NCBI GenBank assembly: GCA_020137815.1
Contig: CM035356.1
Span: 2,748,552-2,812,551, forward strand
DNA: 64,000 bases
DNA from: Hormiphora californensis
Taxonomy: Eukaryota > Ctenophora > Tentaculata > Cydippida > Pleurobrachiidae
Direction: 5' to 3'
The notes beneath the pieces are model-generated. The model made no database searches. It was not told the DNA's origin and saw nothing but the letters and a program-made list of their open reading frames with translations. Below, piece after piece: positions 43,176 through 63,280 of the stretch (position 1 is the stretch's first letter; every line of letters starts with the position of its first letter). The position numbers and the translations under genes were made by a program.

Positions 43176-45071
43176 GTGTGTGTAATCCCTTTTAACGAGC
43201 AACTGTATAGAAAGAAGGCAAAACAAAGTAAATTTGAGATTGAGAGAGAGAGTCTGAGTTGGAGAAGAAGCAGCTGCTGGTGCAGTGCAATGCTTGACAA
43301 AGTCACATGCAGTGTGCGTGTGTGTCAGCGGATCAGCAGAGTTAACGAGAGAAGGGAGAGAGGGGAGAGGAGTGAGAGAAGGAAGAGGGGCGAGAGAGTT
43401 GATGAGATAGAGTTGTTGAGTAAGGGGAGAGAGGGAGAGAGTTGTTAAGGAAGAGAGAGAGGGGGGATGGACTGGTCTCTGTAGAAGTAGTGTCATTGTT
43501 AATACTAGCACAACTATGCGTAGTGTGCGGACACGCTGAAAGTGAACCGAGTGTGGCTTACCGCTGAGCGTTAAATTTACAAAGGGCCCATTGACACATT
43601 AATTGGATACTGTTAGTGCTTCAGGCTTCTTCGGTAGACCCTGGTAGATCTATCGATCCGGGTCGCCACGCCGACTAGAGGAAGGAGAGGCACCCTAGAT
43701 CCCCGCCTGGAGTGCCTCCCTTTCCTCTACTCCCTCCAGTCCGTAAGTTTGCCAACAACATATAATCATTGTGCTCACCAGCGCTGCCAGGGTGGCGTTA
43801 GAAATCAGATCACGTGGGGTCAAGCAAGGGACCGTATTGAGTGCTATATTATCTTTGCTTGGCGGCATCCAATAATCGGATCGTCCCATGGAGGTGCAAA
43901 AAACTGTGATCACTTGTTTCCCTTGTCTGGCGGCGCCATGCCAGACCCCTAAGTTCTTGATAATGATTCTCAACAACAGTGCACTCAGGTGGGGTCGGCG
44001 GTGCCAGACAGTGTTTCCGTAATTTCTCTGGTTGTGTATTCCCCACTCTACCAGCTACCTCCCCCTCGCCCGGCCCCATCTCACAATCCAGAAACTAATC
44101 ACACAAGATACCCATCCATTAAATCCAAGGGCCATCAACCTGCAGTTTCGGTTTGATATCTGTCAGAGCATTGGCCTGACCCATATTCTCGCGAGAACTG
44201 TGGTCAGAGCATTGGCCTGACAGTTTGATATGGACATCATGGTACCACTTGATGTAGTACAAATTAACGACAGCTCTTCTAAGAAGGGACCATAACTGGG
44301 AAAATAAAAGCGGGTAATGCACAGCTCTTCATCACAATATCTCACCAACTGTAACACTGTAACTCAACTGTAACACATGAACACATGAACAGAATGTAGC
44401 TTTATTGACACATGACTACTATAACTTTCACCGGGCCCCTTTCACCTATCTGAAGTGACTCAAGCTTGAAACCAAGCTCACTTGAAACAGTTAGTGGGCT
44501 CTATATTCACATATTTTACACGTCATGCACTTTACAAACAAAAAGCTCAACTACAACTTGAACTAGAAAAAATGGGTAAACATGCTACTGAAAATAAGCT
44601 TATAGATCTCACTGAGTCATTTTACACAATCTCTCAAAAAGTATCATATCGTTTTCTTTCTCATTCTCATTCTCGTGCTCTGTCTCTGTCTCTGTCTCTT
44701 TCTCTTTCTCTTTCTCTTTCTCTTTCTCTTTCTCTTTCTCTTTCTCTTTCTCTTTCTCTTTCTCTTTCTCTTTCTCTTTCTCTTTCTCTTTCTCTTTCTG
44801 TCAACCCCAAACTAACATAACTAGAACTCATACTGCCTAGAGTCTAGAAATATTTTCTCTTCCATTAACAAACTAACCAAACCACAGTTTATAAACACAC
44901 ATCTATATATTCAGTCTCTTCCAGTATATAATATTGGGGGCCAGTATTGGATCAGTATCGATATCTGAATCTGTCTCTGTGATCTATCAGCTCTTTGGGC
45001 ACGTCGCGCTATCCCCTGTACGTGGCTTCACTGCCAAATCAGCTCTAAACATTGTCTTCTCTGCAGCACGT
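43176..45071. other. Intergenic region with dispersed repeats
   Basis: Holds the GTCAGAGCATTGGCCTGACC palindromic repeat (44159-44222), GCCAGAC/GTCTGGC inverted segments near 43920-44010, a (TTTCTC)n tract, and a short repeat at 44998 also found at 2158. No gene recognised. Confidence 0.5.
44682..44799. repeat. (CTTTCT)n microsatellite
   Basis: About 20 hexamers, starting as CTGTCT and turning into CTTTCT. Confidence 0.95.
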
Positions 45072-53903
<8,832 letters not shown>

Positions 53904-54104
53904 AGTTGGGAGATTAATCCTTAATAACAAAATCAGAAAAAATATATTCCGATCTGAAAGTTTAGAAAGCAAAATATTTGACATATGTACACAGTTTTTA
54001 TCTCAAGTCGCAGAAGGCATACATTAAGATATTCAAAAGTAAAAATTTAAAAAATGTTAACAACGGCCCACTTTTAACCATGCATTTTTAATTTTTTTAA
54101 GGAT

Positions 54105-54671
54105 TTATAGTAAATTACATTTTTTACACTTTTTCTTTTTGTCTTTTTTGGTTGCTCGGTATTGACTGCTTAATTTAATTGCCTCTTCGAAAACCTCGGT
54201 AACTCCAATGTCATCTTTAGACGAACACTCCATATAGCAAGCTGCTCCAATCTTTTTTGCCATCTGACAACCCTCTTTAAAACTCACACTATTCCCATCC
54301 CTCAAGTCCACCTTTGAGCCCACCAAAATCATAGGAACACCCGGGTCATAATGTTTCAGTTTAGGCCACCAATGCGATTCAATTTCTTCCAATCGGTCTC
54401 TTTGGTTCACAGCATTTAGCAACATATACACATCAGTTTGGGGGTAATACAGAGGCCCTCTCCATTCGTCCTCTGCACAGCTTGTATCCCAGCCCAGCAC
54501 GTTGTACATTTTACCCTCACACTCTACAACTTGAGAATCATGATCTACCACAGTTGGAACATATATCTCGGGAAATGCCTTTCTGAAGAATCGAATCAGC
54601 ATGCAGGATTTACCCATGGTAGCGAAACCGATTACAACAAATCTTAGGGATGGACACTCTGGATTAGCCAC
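54105..54671 (-). CDS. Atypical Rho-like small GTPase with altered catalytic residues
   Basis: Single-exon frame of 188 residues. The fold is Rac/Cdc42-like: AFPEIYVPTVVDHD (switch I, effector Thr40), LYYPQTDVYMLL, HWWPKLKHYDPGVPMILVGS, and a polybasic C-terminus ending CNLL, a CaaX box with Leu that fits geranylgeranylation. Catalytic motifs deviate. The P-loop is GFATMGKS, with Ala17 at the Rac Gly12 position. Switch II reads WDTSCAED in place of WDTAGQED, so both Gly60 and Gln61 equivalents are lost. The base-specificity motif is SKVD. The segment after LRD is about 13 residues shorter than Rac, so the Rho insert helix is missing. I infer slow or absent GTP hydrolysis. The absence of introns suggests a retrogene or an ancient single-exon gene. 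Confidence 0.9.
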   Translation of the reverse strand: MANPECPSLRFVVIGFATMGKSCMLIRFFRKAFPEIYVPTVVDHDSQVVECEGKMYNVLGWDTSCAEDEWRGPLYYPQTDVYMLLNAVNQRDRLEEIESHWWPKLKHYDPGVPMILVGSKVDLRDGNSVSFKEGCQMAKKIGAACYMECSSKDDIGVTEVFEEAIKLSSQYRATKKDKKKKCKKCNLL

Positions 54672-54910
54672 CGATAAACGTATCGTCTTCCATTGTTTAC
54701 TAATGTAATTATGCTTTTAATATACCACTCACAAAAATTTTGTCCCTTGTTCTGGGCAAGTAGCTCATTCTCAATCCACTAAATAATATTTTTGTAAAAT
54801 GATTCGTACCGATGCTGTACCAGCGTCAAATTGAATGTATCCAGTGCAGGGACAAGTTTTTTCACTGCGGACAGGAATAATTCGGAAAAATTTGGGAAAT
54901 TCCGTCAAAA

Positions 54911-55201
54911 ATGAGCGGATTGGCCTATGCTACAGGCCCTAAAGAAGCCGTGGAAAACGCGCGCACTTGGGGTCTGCAGCGCATGCCAAATGATTGGCAA
55001 ACGTTGCTGGCTGTTCTGCGCCACGCGCAGCGCGGGATAAGGCAGCGCTTTTCAAGCCAAATGAGCGGGAAACTGGTTAAGGTTATGAGGTTGAATTTTA
55101 ATCTTTTTACAACGCGCGGCTTAGAAGTGCTGAAATTTGCAGCGTTTTCGATATTTTTACTCGCGTGTTCCATTTTGTTTGAAATTTGGCGTCGCAGTTG
55201 A
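54911..55201 (+). CDS. Small hypothetical protein with a C-terminal membrane segment
   Basis: 96 residues starting MSGLAYATGPKEAVENARTW. A soluble helical N-terminal half (NDWQTLLAVLRHAQRGIRQR) is followed by one hydrophobic stretch at about residues 74-92 (LKFAAFSIFLLACSILFEIW) and a basic end WRRS, the layout of a tail-anchored protein. It lies between the divergent GTPase and Maelstrom genes. I recognise no family, and it could be a chance frame. Confidence 0.4.
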   Translation: MSGLAYATGPKEAVENARTWGLQRMPNDWQTLLAVLRHAQRGIRQRFSSQMSGKLVKVMRLNFNLFTTRGLEVLKFAAFSIFLLACSILFEIWRRS

Positions 55202-55327
55202 ACGAACTAATTAATTCTGGGCTGAGCTTGAGATGTGAAAAGGGGGGTGACCACACTTCAAAAAATCCGGACGTTCCGAGCGTTTGGTTGTGTCGCTTTC
55301 CGTTGTTTAACTGTTTCTTTGTCTAAG

Positions 55328-57221
55328 ATGGGAAAGAAGCAAGCTGGTTATGTGATCTTTGCTAAAGTAAATCGGAAGAAATATGAAGTTAACGGGCGAC
55401 TGTCAGTACCTGAACTAGTAGCACGGGCATCTCATGATTGGAAAAAGTTACCACCAGCTGAGAAGGAAAAGTTTAAACTGATGGCTAAAGATATCAGATC
55501 AGATCCATCCGAACCCTCCTCATCGTTTAAAAATGAAACATCAAATCATAGATTAGACACAGAGGGACCAACACTTTCCTGCATAGAAATGTAAGTCAAG
55601 TATATGAAATATGAATTGATACCCTAGTATTTGCAATGAAGTCAAGTATAGTTAATGAAATATTTAGTTGTTATTACTTATGCTTTTCTCTTTGTAGTGA
55701 GAACAGAACGAATAATGCAAAAGGAGAGCTGAAGAGGAAGACAAACGAACTTGATCTAACGACAGCAAATCTTTACTTATTGGACGTCCAAACTTATGTG
55801 TCAACCGGAAGGACGGTACGTTTGTGCCAGCTGAAGTAGCTATTATGCCAATGACACCAACAGATGGAGCCCGTGCCTGTCCTGCCGCTGAAAGCTTTAT
55901 AATCAGTGCTGATAAGAGGTAAGTTTTGGTATAATATCACTCCCAGATCATTATTTTCTGATATTTGTAATTACTATTTGTAACTAACTGTCTGTTACCT
56001 TCAGCGATTACCCAAATCTGGCTAGAGAAGCATTGGTAGAAGCACCTGAACGTCACGGTATCGATCTAACTGATTTAGGCTCCTACCCCATCACACGAGG
56101 AGATCTGAAAGAAAAGGTAAGGTGTGCCATGTATCATGATGTGTGGGTGTGTCAGTGTCCATTACATAAAATGGTATTAGAATAAGGATTGTACTTTGTT
56201 CCTAACTAAAATGTTCTTGCAGCTGATTGAATTGATAAGAAGAAATGCGGTGTTCCTTTGTCAAGGAGAACGATTTGGAGAAACTGTGGGGGTTTTATTT
56301 TATCTGAAAATGAAAAATCTGAGGGTAACAACGATCGAAGACTATGTGATGCAGGTGAGAAGGGAGAGAATTATGTAATCAGTTATGTAGCAACACATTA
56401 NNNNNNNNNNNNNNNNNNNNNNNNNNNNNNNNNNNNNNNNNNNNNNNNNNNNNNNNNNNNNNNNNNNNNNNNNNNNNNNNNNNNNNNNNNNNNNNNNNNN
56501 AACCAATTGCGATAAGTTCTCCTCCTGGGTGAAATGCAGCACATCGGATAGGTTGTACGTCTTCTAGGACGGCGGTAGGGGCGAATCGGACCCGCAGCAT
56601 TGAGCTATCCGCCACCTGGGGAAAGGGGGATGTTAGATACACTGAGAAAGAAAAATAGACTCGAAAGGCCGAAAACGATCTAACTTTTTCGTAGGCCTAT
56701 TAAAAAGTAAAAGTCATGACATTTCGACACTTATAATAGAGATTAGAGATCTACTGACTACTGTAGTCAGTAGAGACAGAATATGAGAGGATATAAGGTT
56801 AGGACATAGGGTGGCATGGGTGGCTAAAATTACAAGATGTACCCCCACAAAAAACATATATGGAAACCTAGGAAACAGATGCAACAACAAGAGAGTAATT
56901 TAGATGGTCCCAAGATGGGCAAATCACTGAGACTCCTATCCCCAAACAACCTGCACAACATTACTTTGATAGGCTGCTGCTGTGGTTCTGATTGAGATGG
57001 GTATCCGTACATAACAAAGGAGGAGCCGAATTTACCAGACACCATCTTGTTCATGATGATAGAGACAAACAGAGAGGTGCAGCTAGCGGCGCGACATTGA
57101 ATGAGAAAATAAGAGTCAGAAATATAGAGACTAGAGGGAGAGAGCTACTACTGTAGAAGAGTTTAGACATGCATTGATTTTGAGCTGGTTTAAAAAGCTG
57201 CAGCAATTGCAATCTTACACG

Positions 57222-57280
<59 letters not shown>

Positions 57281-57447
57281 CCCCTCCCCTCTCTCTCCTC
57301 CTCTCCTCTCTCTCTCTCTCCACCTCTCTCTCCTCTCCTCTCTCCTCTCTCTCTCTCTCTCCTCTCGTCCCCCCTCCTCTCCCTCCTCTTCTCTCTCTCC
57401 TCTCGATCTCTCTCTCTCTCTCTCTCCTCCATCTCTCTCTCCTCTCT

Positions 57448-57486
<39 letters not shown>

Positions 57487-59592
57487 CTCTCCTCTTTTTC
57501 ACACAACTACCTGTTGTGCGGAACTAGATCGAAGTTTATTTGGGGTCGATGTTTTGGATGGTCGTAGACTGTCCTCACTAAAACTCTCTAAAGTATGATT
57601 TGAGACGGGTTCCAGCCATCCGTTAGCCTGGGGCACCATGGTGGGAGCAGTGGGGGCGTCCGTTTTTTTTTTTTTTGGGTCACTTAGCCACACGCTGAGC
57701 AAACCTCATACCACCCGGGTATGGGTAACTATGGCGCTAAGCTCCCCCTTTCTCGATTTTGATGAAATGGGGGGAACCTATGGCTCAGCTCATAAAGTCT
57801 GTCGAGTTGGGATTGTTCTGGAACAAGGTAACGTTTGCCTTTGAGAGAGTCTGAGTTTTGTTTAGCTGGAACAAGGTAACATTTTGCCTTGAGAGTGTCT
57901 TGAGCATAATTTGTTCTGGATCAAGGTAACCTTTTGCCTTTGAGAAGTGTCTTGAGCCTAGTTTTGTTCGGAACAGGTAACGTTTTGCCTTTGAGGGTGT
58001 CTTGAGTTTAGTTGGTCTGGGAAAAGGTAACATTTTGCCTCTGCGTAACTTGGAGTTGGTCTGGATCGAGGTAACGTTTGTGCCTTTGCGAGTGGGTCTG
58101 TTGGTGGCGTATAGCTAGCTAAAAAACAGTAATAAAAGTATAAATCAAATCTCTCAATCACCACATCAACTTTTCAAACCCAATGCTACATAACATCATT
58201 TAATATAACACAATAGATGGACAGACAATACGGACAGATTGAACTTACAGCATTTTGATGCATGATTGGTACCGTGATGTTGTTGATGATGAGATGATTG
58301 ATGTGTGTTACTATGTCCTTTTTCAGTTGGGATAGAGATAAACATTTAAAAATGCTGGCGGAGGCGGGGGGCCTCAACCGCCGCCCGGCAAATTATGCCA
58401 ATGACACCAACAGATGGAGCCCGTGCCTGTCCTGCCGCTGAAAGCTTTATAATCAGTGCTGATAAGAGGTAAGTTTTGGTATAATATCACTCCCAGATCA
58501 TTATTTTCTGATATTTGTAATTACTATTTGTAACTAACTGTCTGTTACCTTCAGCGATTACCCAAATCTGGCTAGAGAAGCATTGGTAGAAGCACCTGAA
58601 CGTCACGGTATCGATCTAACTGATTTAGGCTCCTACCCCATCACACGAGGAGATCTGAAAGAAAAGGTAAGGTGTGCCATGTATCATGATGTGTGGGTGT
58701 GTCAGTGTCCATTACATAAAATGGTATTAGAATAAGGATTGTACTTTGTTCCTAACTAAAATGTTCTTGCAGCTGATTGAATTGATAAGAAGAAATGCGG
58801 TGTTCCTTTGTCAAGGAGAACGATTTGGAGAAACTGTGGGGGTTTTATTTTATCTGAAAATGAAAAATCTGAGGGTAACAACGATCGAAGACTATGTGAT
58901 GCAGGTGAGAAGGGAGAGAATTATGTAATCAGTTATGTAGCAACACATTAATAAAAGATATATTTACAGGTTGCAGGGTATGCTACTGATCATTCTTAAT
59001 AACCGTATATTATTCCAGGTGACTGATAAGTACTCAAGCACCCAGATCGCTCATGCTCTGTGTTCGAACCGGTTTGATTACATAAAGGATATGAGATGTG
59101 ACTTCCACAACGATGCGAATAAGGGTGCTCAGGACAAACAACACTGCAGCCTGAAAAATGTGTTCAAATGCAGGGATTTAATCTTTAAACTGCTGGATTA
59201 TCCGCCTGGTAAGTTTTTTATCTTCACATTCAGTGATTACAATTGCAGTTTTGAAAGTGAAGGAACTTGGTAACTGGTTTATAATCTATCCACCCTCCCT
59301 CATTTATACAGGTGAAGAGGAATCCATGGGCATTGGTTACACGCCCACAAATGTAACCTGTTCTGCAGGAGCCCAAGTTGCTAACATCACCAATTCCACC
59401 GCCGCCTCTACTATAGAGGAGGGCATCGGTCAGTTAGCATTATATAATCAACAAGAACAGCCATCACCTGCACCTCCACAAGAACAGGAAGAGCCACCGA
59501 GGAGACCACGACAGCAGCAGAAGAAGAAGGAGGGAGACCCGGACAATCTTAAACCTTGTCCGGCCCCGAACCCAGGTAACTTGGGTGTTTAG
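55328..59592 (+). CDS. MAEL: Maelstrom (piRNA pathway), split by a mis-assembled block
   Basis: Exons: 55328-55590, 55698-55918, 56005-56116, 56223-56354 (the last part of exon 2 and exons 3-4 repeated at 58392-58468, 58555-58666, 58773-58904), then 59019-59208 and 59312-59592. The N-terminus is an HMG box (GYVIFAKVNRKKYEVNG, HDWKKLPPAEKEKFKLMAKD). The Maelstrom domain follows: GTFVPAEVAIMP, ERHGIDLTDLG, NAVFLCQGERFGETVGVLFY, RVTTIEDYVMQV, and the metal-site segment MRCDFHND...HC...KC. The C-terminus is Pro/Gln-rich. Maelstrom supports piRNA biogenesis and transposon silencing in germ cells. Exon 2 is one base short: the frame changes between about 55780 and 55810. Allowing that base, and one copy of the duplicate, gives 399 residues (human 434). 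Confidence 0.88.
56401..56500. other. Assembly gap (100 N)
   Basis: Exactly 100 undetermined bases, a placeholder gap. The sequence before it ends at the end of a 559 bp block repeated at 58392-58950; the sequence after it repeats 49331-49522. Confidence 0.99.
57228..57485. repeat. Degenerate (CT)n / CTCCT tract
   Basis: About 250 bp of CT and CTCCT repeats. Long frames on either strand are Ser-Leu or Arg-Glu repeats and are not genes. Confidence 0.95.
57808..58090. repeat. Minisatellite, unit about 55-60 bp
   Basis: Five or six diverged units centred on TCTGGAACAAGGTAACGTTT followed by TGCCTTTGAGAGTGTCTTGAG. Confidence 0.85.
58392..58950. repeat. Exact 559 bp copy of 55842-56400 (Maelstrom exons)
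   Basis: Identical as far as I can read to 55842-56400, offset 2550 bp. The first copy stops at the N gap; this copy continues into the downstream Maelstrom exons, so this is the properly connected one. Confidence 0.95.
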
Positions 59593-60196
59593 AATAGCAC
59601 TAAAAAGCAGATATTTTGTGAAATTCCTCTTCTGGTGTTCTATAAAAGGATGTGATGTTTCACTCAGTTCTTAGTTTTGTTGTAGCCTCTATAAGAGGCT
59701 ACAACAAAACTAAGAGCTTGAGCCCCGTACCATTGTTACCATGGCGACAAAAGGGGGTCTACAGGATAATGAGGTGATGATAATCACCGCGGTGCTCAAG
59801 CTCCTCAAAGTTTTTAAAACTTTCCCATGGCCGTTATGTTGCACAATAGTATTGTTATGGCTTCGGTTAGAGATCCTGTCATTGGTTAAAACGCGGTCAT
59901 GTGACATTCCATGTGACTCACTTTTGCCCAATAGAATGATCGTATTATCCAATCCCTAGGGATTTCAAAATGTCCTTTTATGGACACAACAGCCTACACC
60001 GCCCAGGTTGTACTGAAATTTAGTACATGGTGCAGAAAACAAAGTATTACATGCATTTTATTTAGACAGAAATAACTGAAATATCTTGAATGTTTATTTA
60101 TTATTCACTTCATAAGATGCTTTACATGTGTATAATTAATTACAGTATAAAGAATACACGGCAGACAAAGTATAAAAACCATTGTGATTTTATTTC

Positions 60197-60280
<84 letters not shown>

Positions 60281-60619
60281 GAGTTTAACTAGAAAGGACG
60301 TGATGGGTGTAAAGGGGCCATGTCTAACTCTACGGAGTGTAATCTTTGTCAGGTACCATGTTGTAACTGTGATACGGCATAATTACACCCATTGTGCACA
60401 CAACTGCAGAGTCAGTGAGGCGATTGGTTGTCAACATTTTCGTGGGAAATGTGTAAGTAGAGGGCCGAGGGGGTTCATATTTTCTGTTTCTCTTTAGTTG
60501 AACTATCGTTTTGCATGTTTCTCTACAGCTGTATGAGTCTTGCTATCTAATTCAATGGGGTTAAGTTTTGTGCTTGCGCCTTTCGATTATTCAATATCTT
60601 ATAGTTATAGTTATTAGTT
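59593..60619. other. Region between Maelstrom and zinc-finger exons
   Basis: Contains an inverted repeat AGTTTTGTTGTAGCCTCT / AGAGGCTACAACAAAACT at 59670-59713 and a (GA)n tract at 60198-60285. No gene recognised. Confidence 0.5.
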
Positions 60620-61104
60620 ATGACTTTCCTTTGTGATTTATGTGGCTTCAAAACAAACAAAGAGCGGTTACTAAAGCGCCACCTGTACAGAGTTCACCAA
60701 ATTACAGATTTGTTTCGATGTGGTAAGCAAGCAGCGTTCTACTAAACAATATACACTGTTTGCATTAATCATCTGTATTTTACAGATCTCTGCGAGAAAG
60801 TATTCAATACTGACGGTAGTCTATCCTATCATAGTTGTCCATATCAGCCCACATTTCAGTGTTGTTCGCTTATCGGGTCAAAAATTGCGGTAGGTGTTCA
60901 AATTTCTGTACCAAAATAAAATAAATCTCCAGTTGTGATAATTTTTTAGTTGCATACATTTTTGTATATATTAAATATAATTACAAATTTTGTAATTACA
61001 TTTTCCTAGATTGACCAACACATACGTGATGTGCATTCAGCTGGAAGAGTAGTGATGTGTTACAAGTGCCAAAAAACGTTTTCTAGTAATTTTAACCTGA
61101 AGAG
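60620..61104 (+). CDS. C2H2 zinc-finger protein, partial
   Basis: Three in-phase exons: 60620-60722, 60786-60889, 61010-61104. It starts MTFLCDLCGFKTNKERLLKR, a finger with C-x2-C and H-x4-H (HLYRVH). Next comes a finger DLCEKVFNTDGSLSYHSC, then CC...IDQHIRDVH, then MCYKCQKTFSSNFNLKR, which is cut by the donor at 61105. Continuation is lost in the CT-rich and poor-quality sequence after 61110. Classical C2H2 fingers bind DNA; the target is unknown. Whether it belongs with the protease exons at 63.3 kb cannot be told. Confidence 0.75.
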
Positions 61105-61119
61105 GTACTGGTAGTATGT

Positions 61120-61345
<226 letters not shown>

Positions 61346-61639
61346 CCCCACCCCCCCCCTCCCTCTCGGCCATCCTCGTTCCCTTTCTCCTCGACTCTCA
61401 TCGAGTCGGCACGTCCGCTCTCAGCGCTCTCGCGTCGGTCTCTCTCTCTCTCCTCTCTCCTCCGGTCCTCGCAATTACACATCACCCTCGACTCCCGAGT
61501 CACAAGAGCATCACCTTGACAACGACCTCCGAAGACTCTACCACGGCGCTCTCTCTTCATGCTCTCTAGGGAAATAGGTACGCATTAATTCTCTACTCGA
61601 CTCATCTCAATGACTGCAGCATCCCCTCTACCTCACGCT

Positions 61640-63120
61640 CTCGGACAGGCACCCATATCCCGATCAGTATTTTTTTTCCCCAAACCCGCTCTCTTCTTTT
61701 TTTTTCCCTTTCTCTTTTTTCCCCGTCTCTCTTTCTTCCCCCCTTTTTCCCCATCTGTTCCTTCCCCAATTTCGGGGGGTTTTTCGCTTCGGGTCTTCGG
61801 TGGTTTCTTCTTCCCCTCCCTCCCCAAATTAAAATAAATAAAAATTTTGAAAATTTTTTTTTAGTTAAAAACCCCTTTTTGTTTTAAAAATTTTAAAATT
61901 TTAGCCAAAAACCCTTTCCAGGGGGAAAAACAAAAACACAAAAAGGGGAGGGTTTTTTTAAAAAAAAAAAAAAGTAAAACCCGAAGGCGGGGAAAAACCC
62001 CCCCACCCCCCCAAACCCCCCCCCCCTCTCTTCTCCCCCTCCTCTCCCCGCTCTCTCTCTCTCTTCTCCTCCTCTCTTCTCTCTCTCTCCCCTATCTCCC
62101 CCCTCCTCCTCCTCCCCTTCCCTCATCCTCTCTTTCTTCCCCTTCTCCCCTTTCTTCCCCCCTTTCTCCCCCCTCCATCCCCCCTTTTTTTTAACTAAAT
62201 TTGTTGACTTGGGAAAATTTGTATTGTCTGAGGTTTAAATTTTTGTTTTTTCAGACCCCAAAACGCCCCAACCCAAACTGTAACACCCGCTGTAAAGAGC
62301 CCAAAAAAAAACATAAGATAATAAGGTTTATCTTGAAAATAAGGTATCCATTGATTTCCACAGCTCATTGTTATATTTGAACTGTGTTTCTTGCTTGCAG
62401 TTTCGCAAAACTAAATACATATTATTTAGATAGTAATCCAAAAAATTTTTTCAAACAATCCGCCGCACCGGGCCCCCGAGTTTACATCACCATCACCCCC
62501 CAGGCCCCCGGGGTTACATCCCATCACCCCCACCAGGCCCCTGGGGTTTTACATCCCACCCCCACCAGGCCCTCGGGTTTTTACAAAACACCCACCAGGC
62601 CCCGGGTGTTTCACCACCCCCACCACCAGGCCCCGGGGTGTTTAATCACCCCACCACACCGGCCCCTCGCGTGTTACATCACCACCACCACCAGGCCCCT
62701 CGGGTGTTACATCACCACCACCACCACCAGGCCCCTCGGGTGTTACATCACCATCAAAAGCCCCCTCGGGTGTTACATCACCATCAAAAGGGCCCCCCTG
62801 GGGTGAAACCCCCTCAAAGCAACCCTGGGAGATATGTCCCCTACCTGTATCCGTATGCCCTAAAAGCGGATTTGAAATTGTTAGGGAAACCAAAAAAACA
62901 AGGGGAAAAAACACATAATGGGCTATATTTATTGTTGACTTGGGTTTTTTAAATTTATAAAAAAATTTTAACTTATTCTTTAGGGGAAGGGGGGGGAAAA
63001 TTTTTGGGGGGGAAAAAAAATTTTTTAAAAAACCCCCCTTTTTTTGGGGTTTTTAAAGGGGTTTTTGAAAGAGTTCTTTTTTTTTCCCCCCCCCCCCCGG
63101 GGGGGGGGGCCCCCCCCCCC

Positions 63121-63152
<32 letters not shown>

Positions 63153-63270
63153 TTGGGAAAATTAAAAAGGGGGGAATTCAAAATTTTAAAGGGGGGGGGG
63201 AAAAAGAAAAGGGGGGGGGGGGGGGAAAAAGGTGGGATTTTAAAGATGTATTAATGGTTTAAAGAAAATT
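61640..63270. other. Poor-quality consensus, expanded homopolymers
   Basis: Dominated by runs of 4-20 identical bases (for example 63010-63235, all C, G, T or A runs), unlike the rest of the window. A repeat of CCCCTCGGGTGTTACATCAC lies at about 62470-62810. Not reliable as sequence. Confidence 0.8.
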
Positions 63271-63280
63271 AATTTTTTAG

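Larger units (their letters stand above)
56501..58391. other. Probably misplaced contig fragment
   Basis: Starts with 192 bp identical to 49331-49522 (part of a WDR47-like exon and intron), then unrelated sequence. That includes a large (CT)n tract, minus-strand frames such as PQANGWLEPVSNHTLESFSE near 57600 and GKFGSSFVMYGYPSQSEPQQ near 57020, and a minisatellite. These frames could be linker exons of another WDR47-like allele, but I cannot show it. Confidence 0.65.

Noticed and set aside
58746-58928. Second Maelstrom exon set as a true tandem duplication
   Set aside because: Copy ends coincide with an N gap and the copies are identical including introns, which fits an assembly overlap better.
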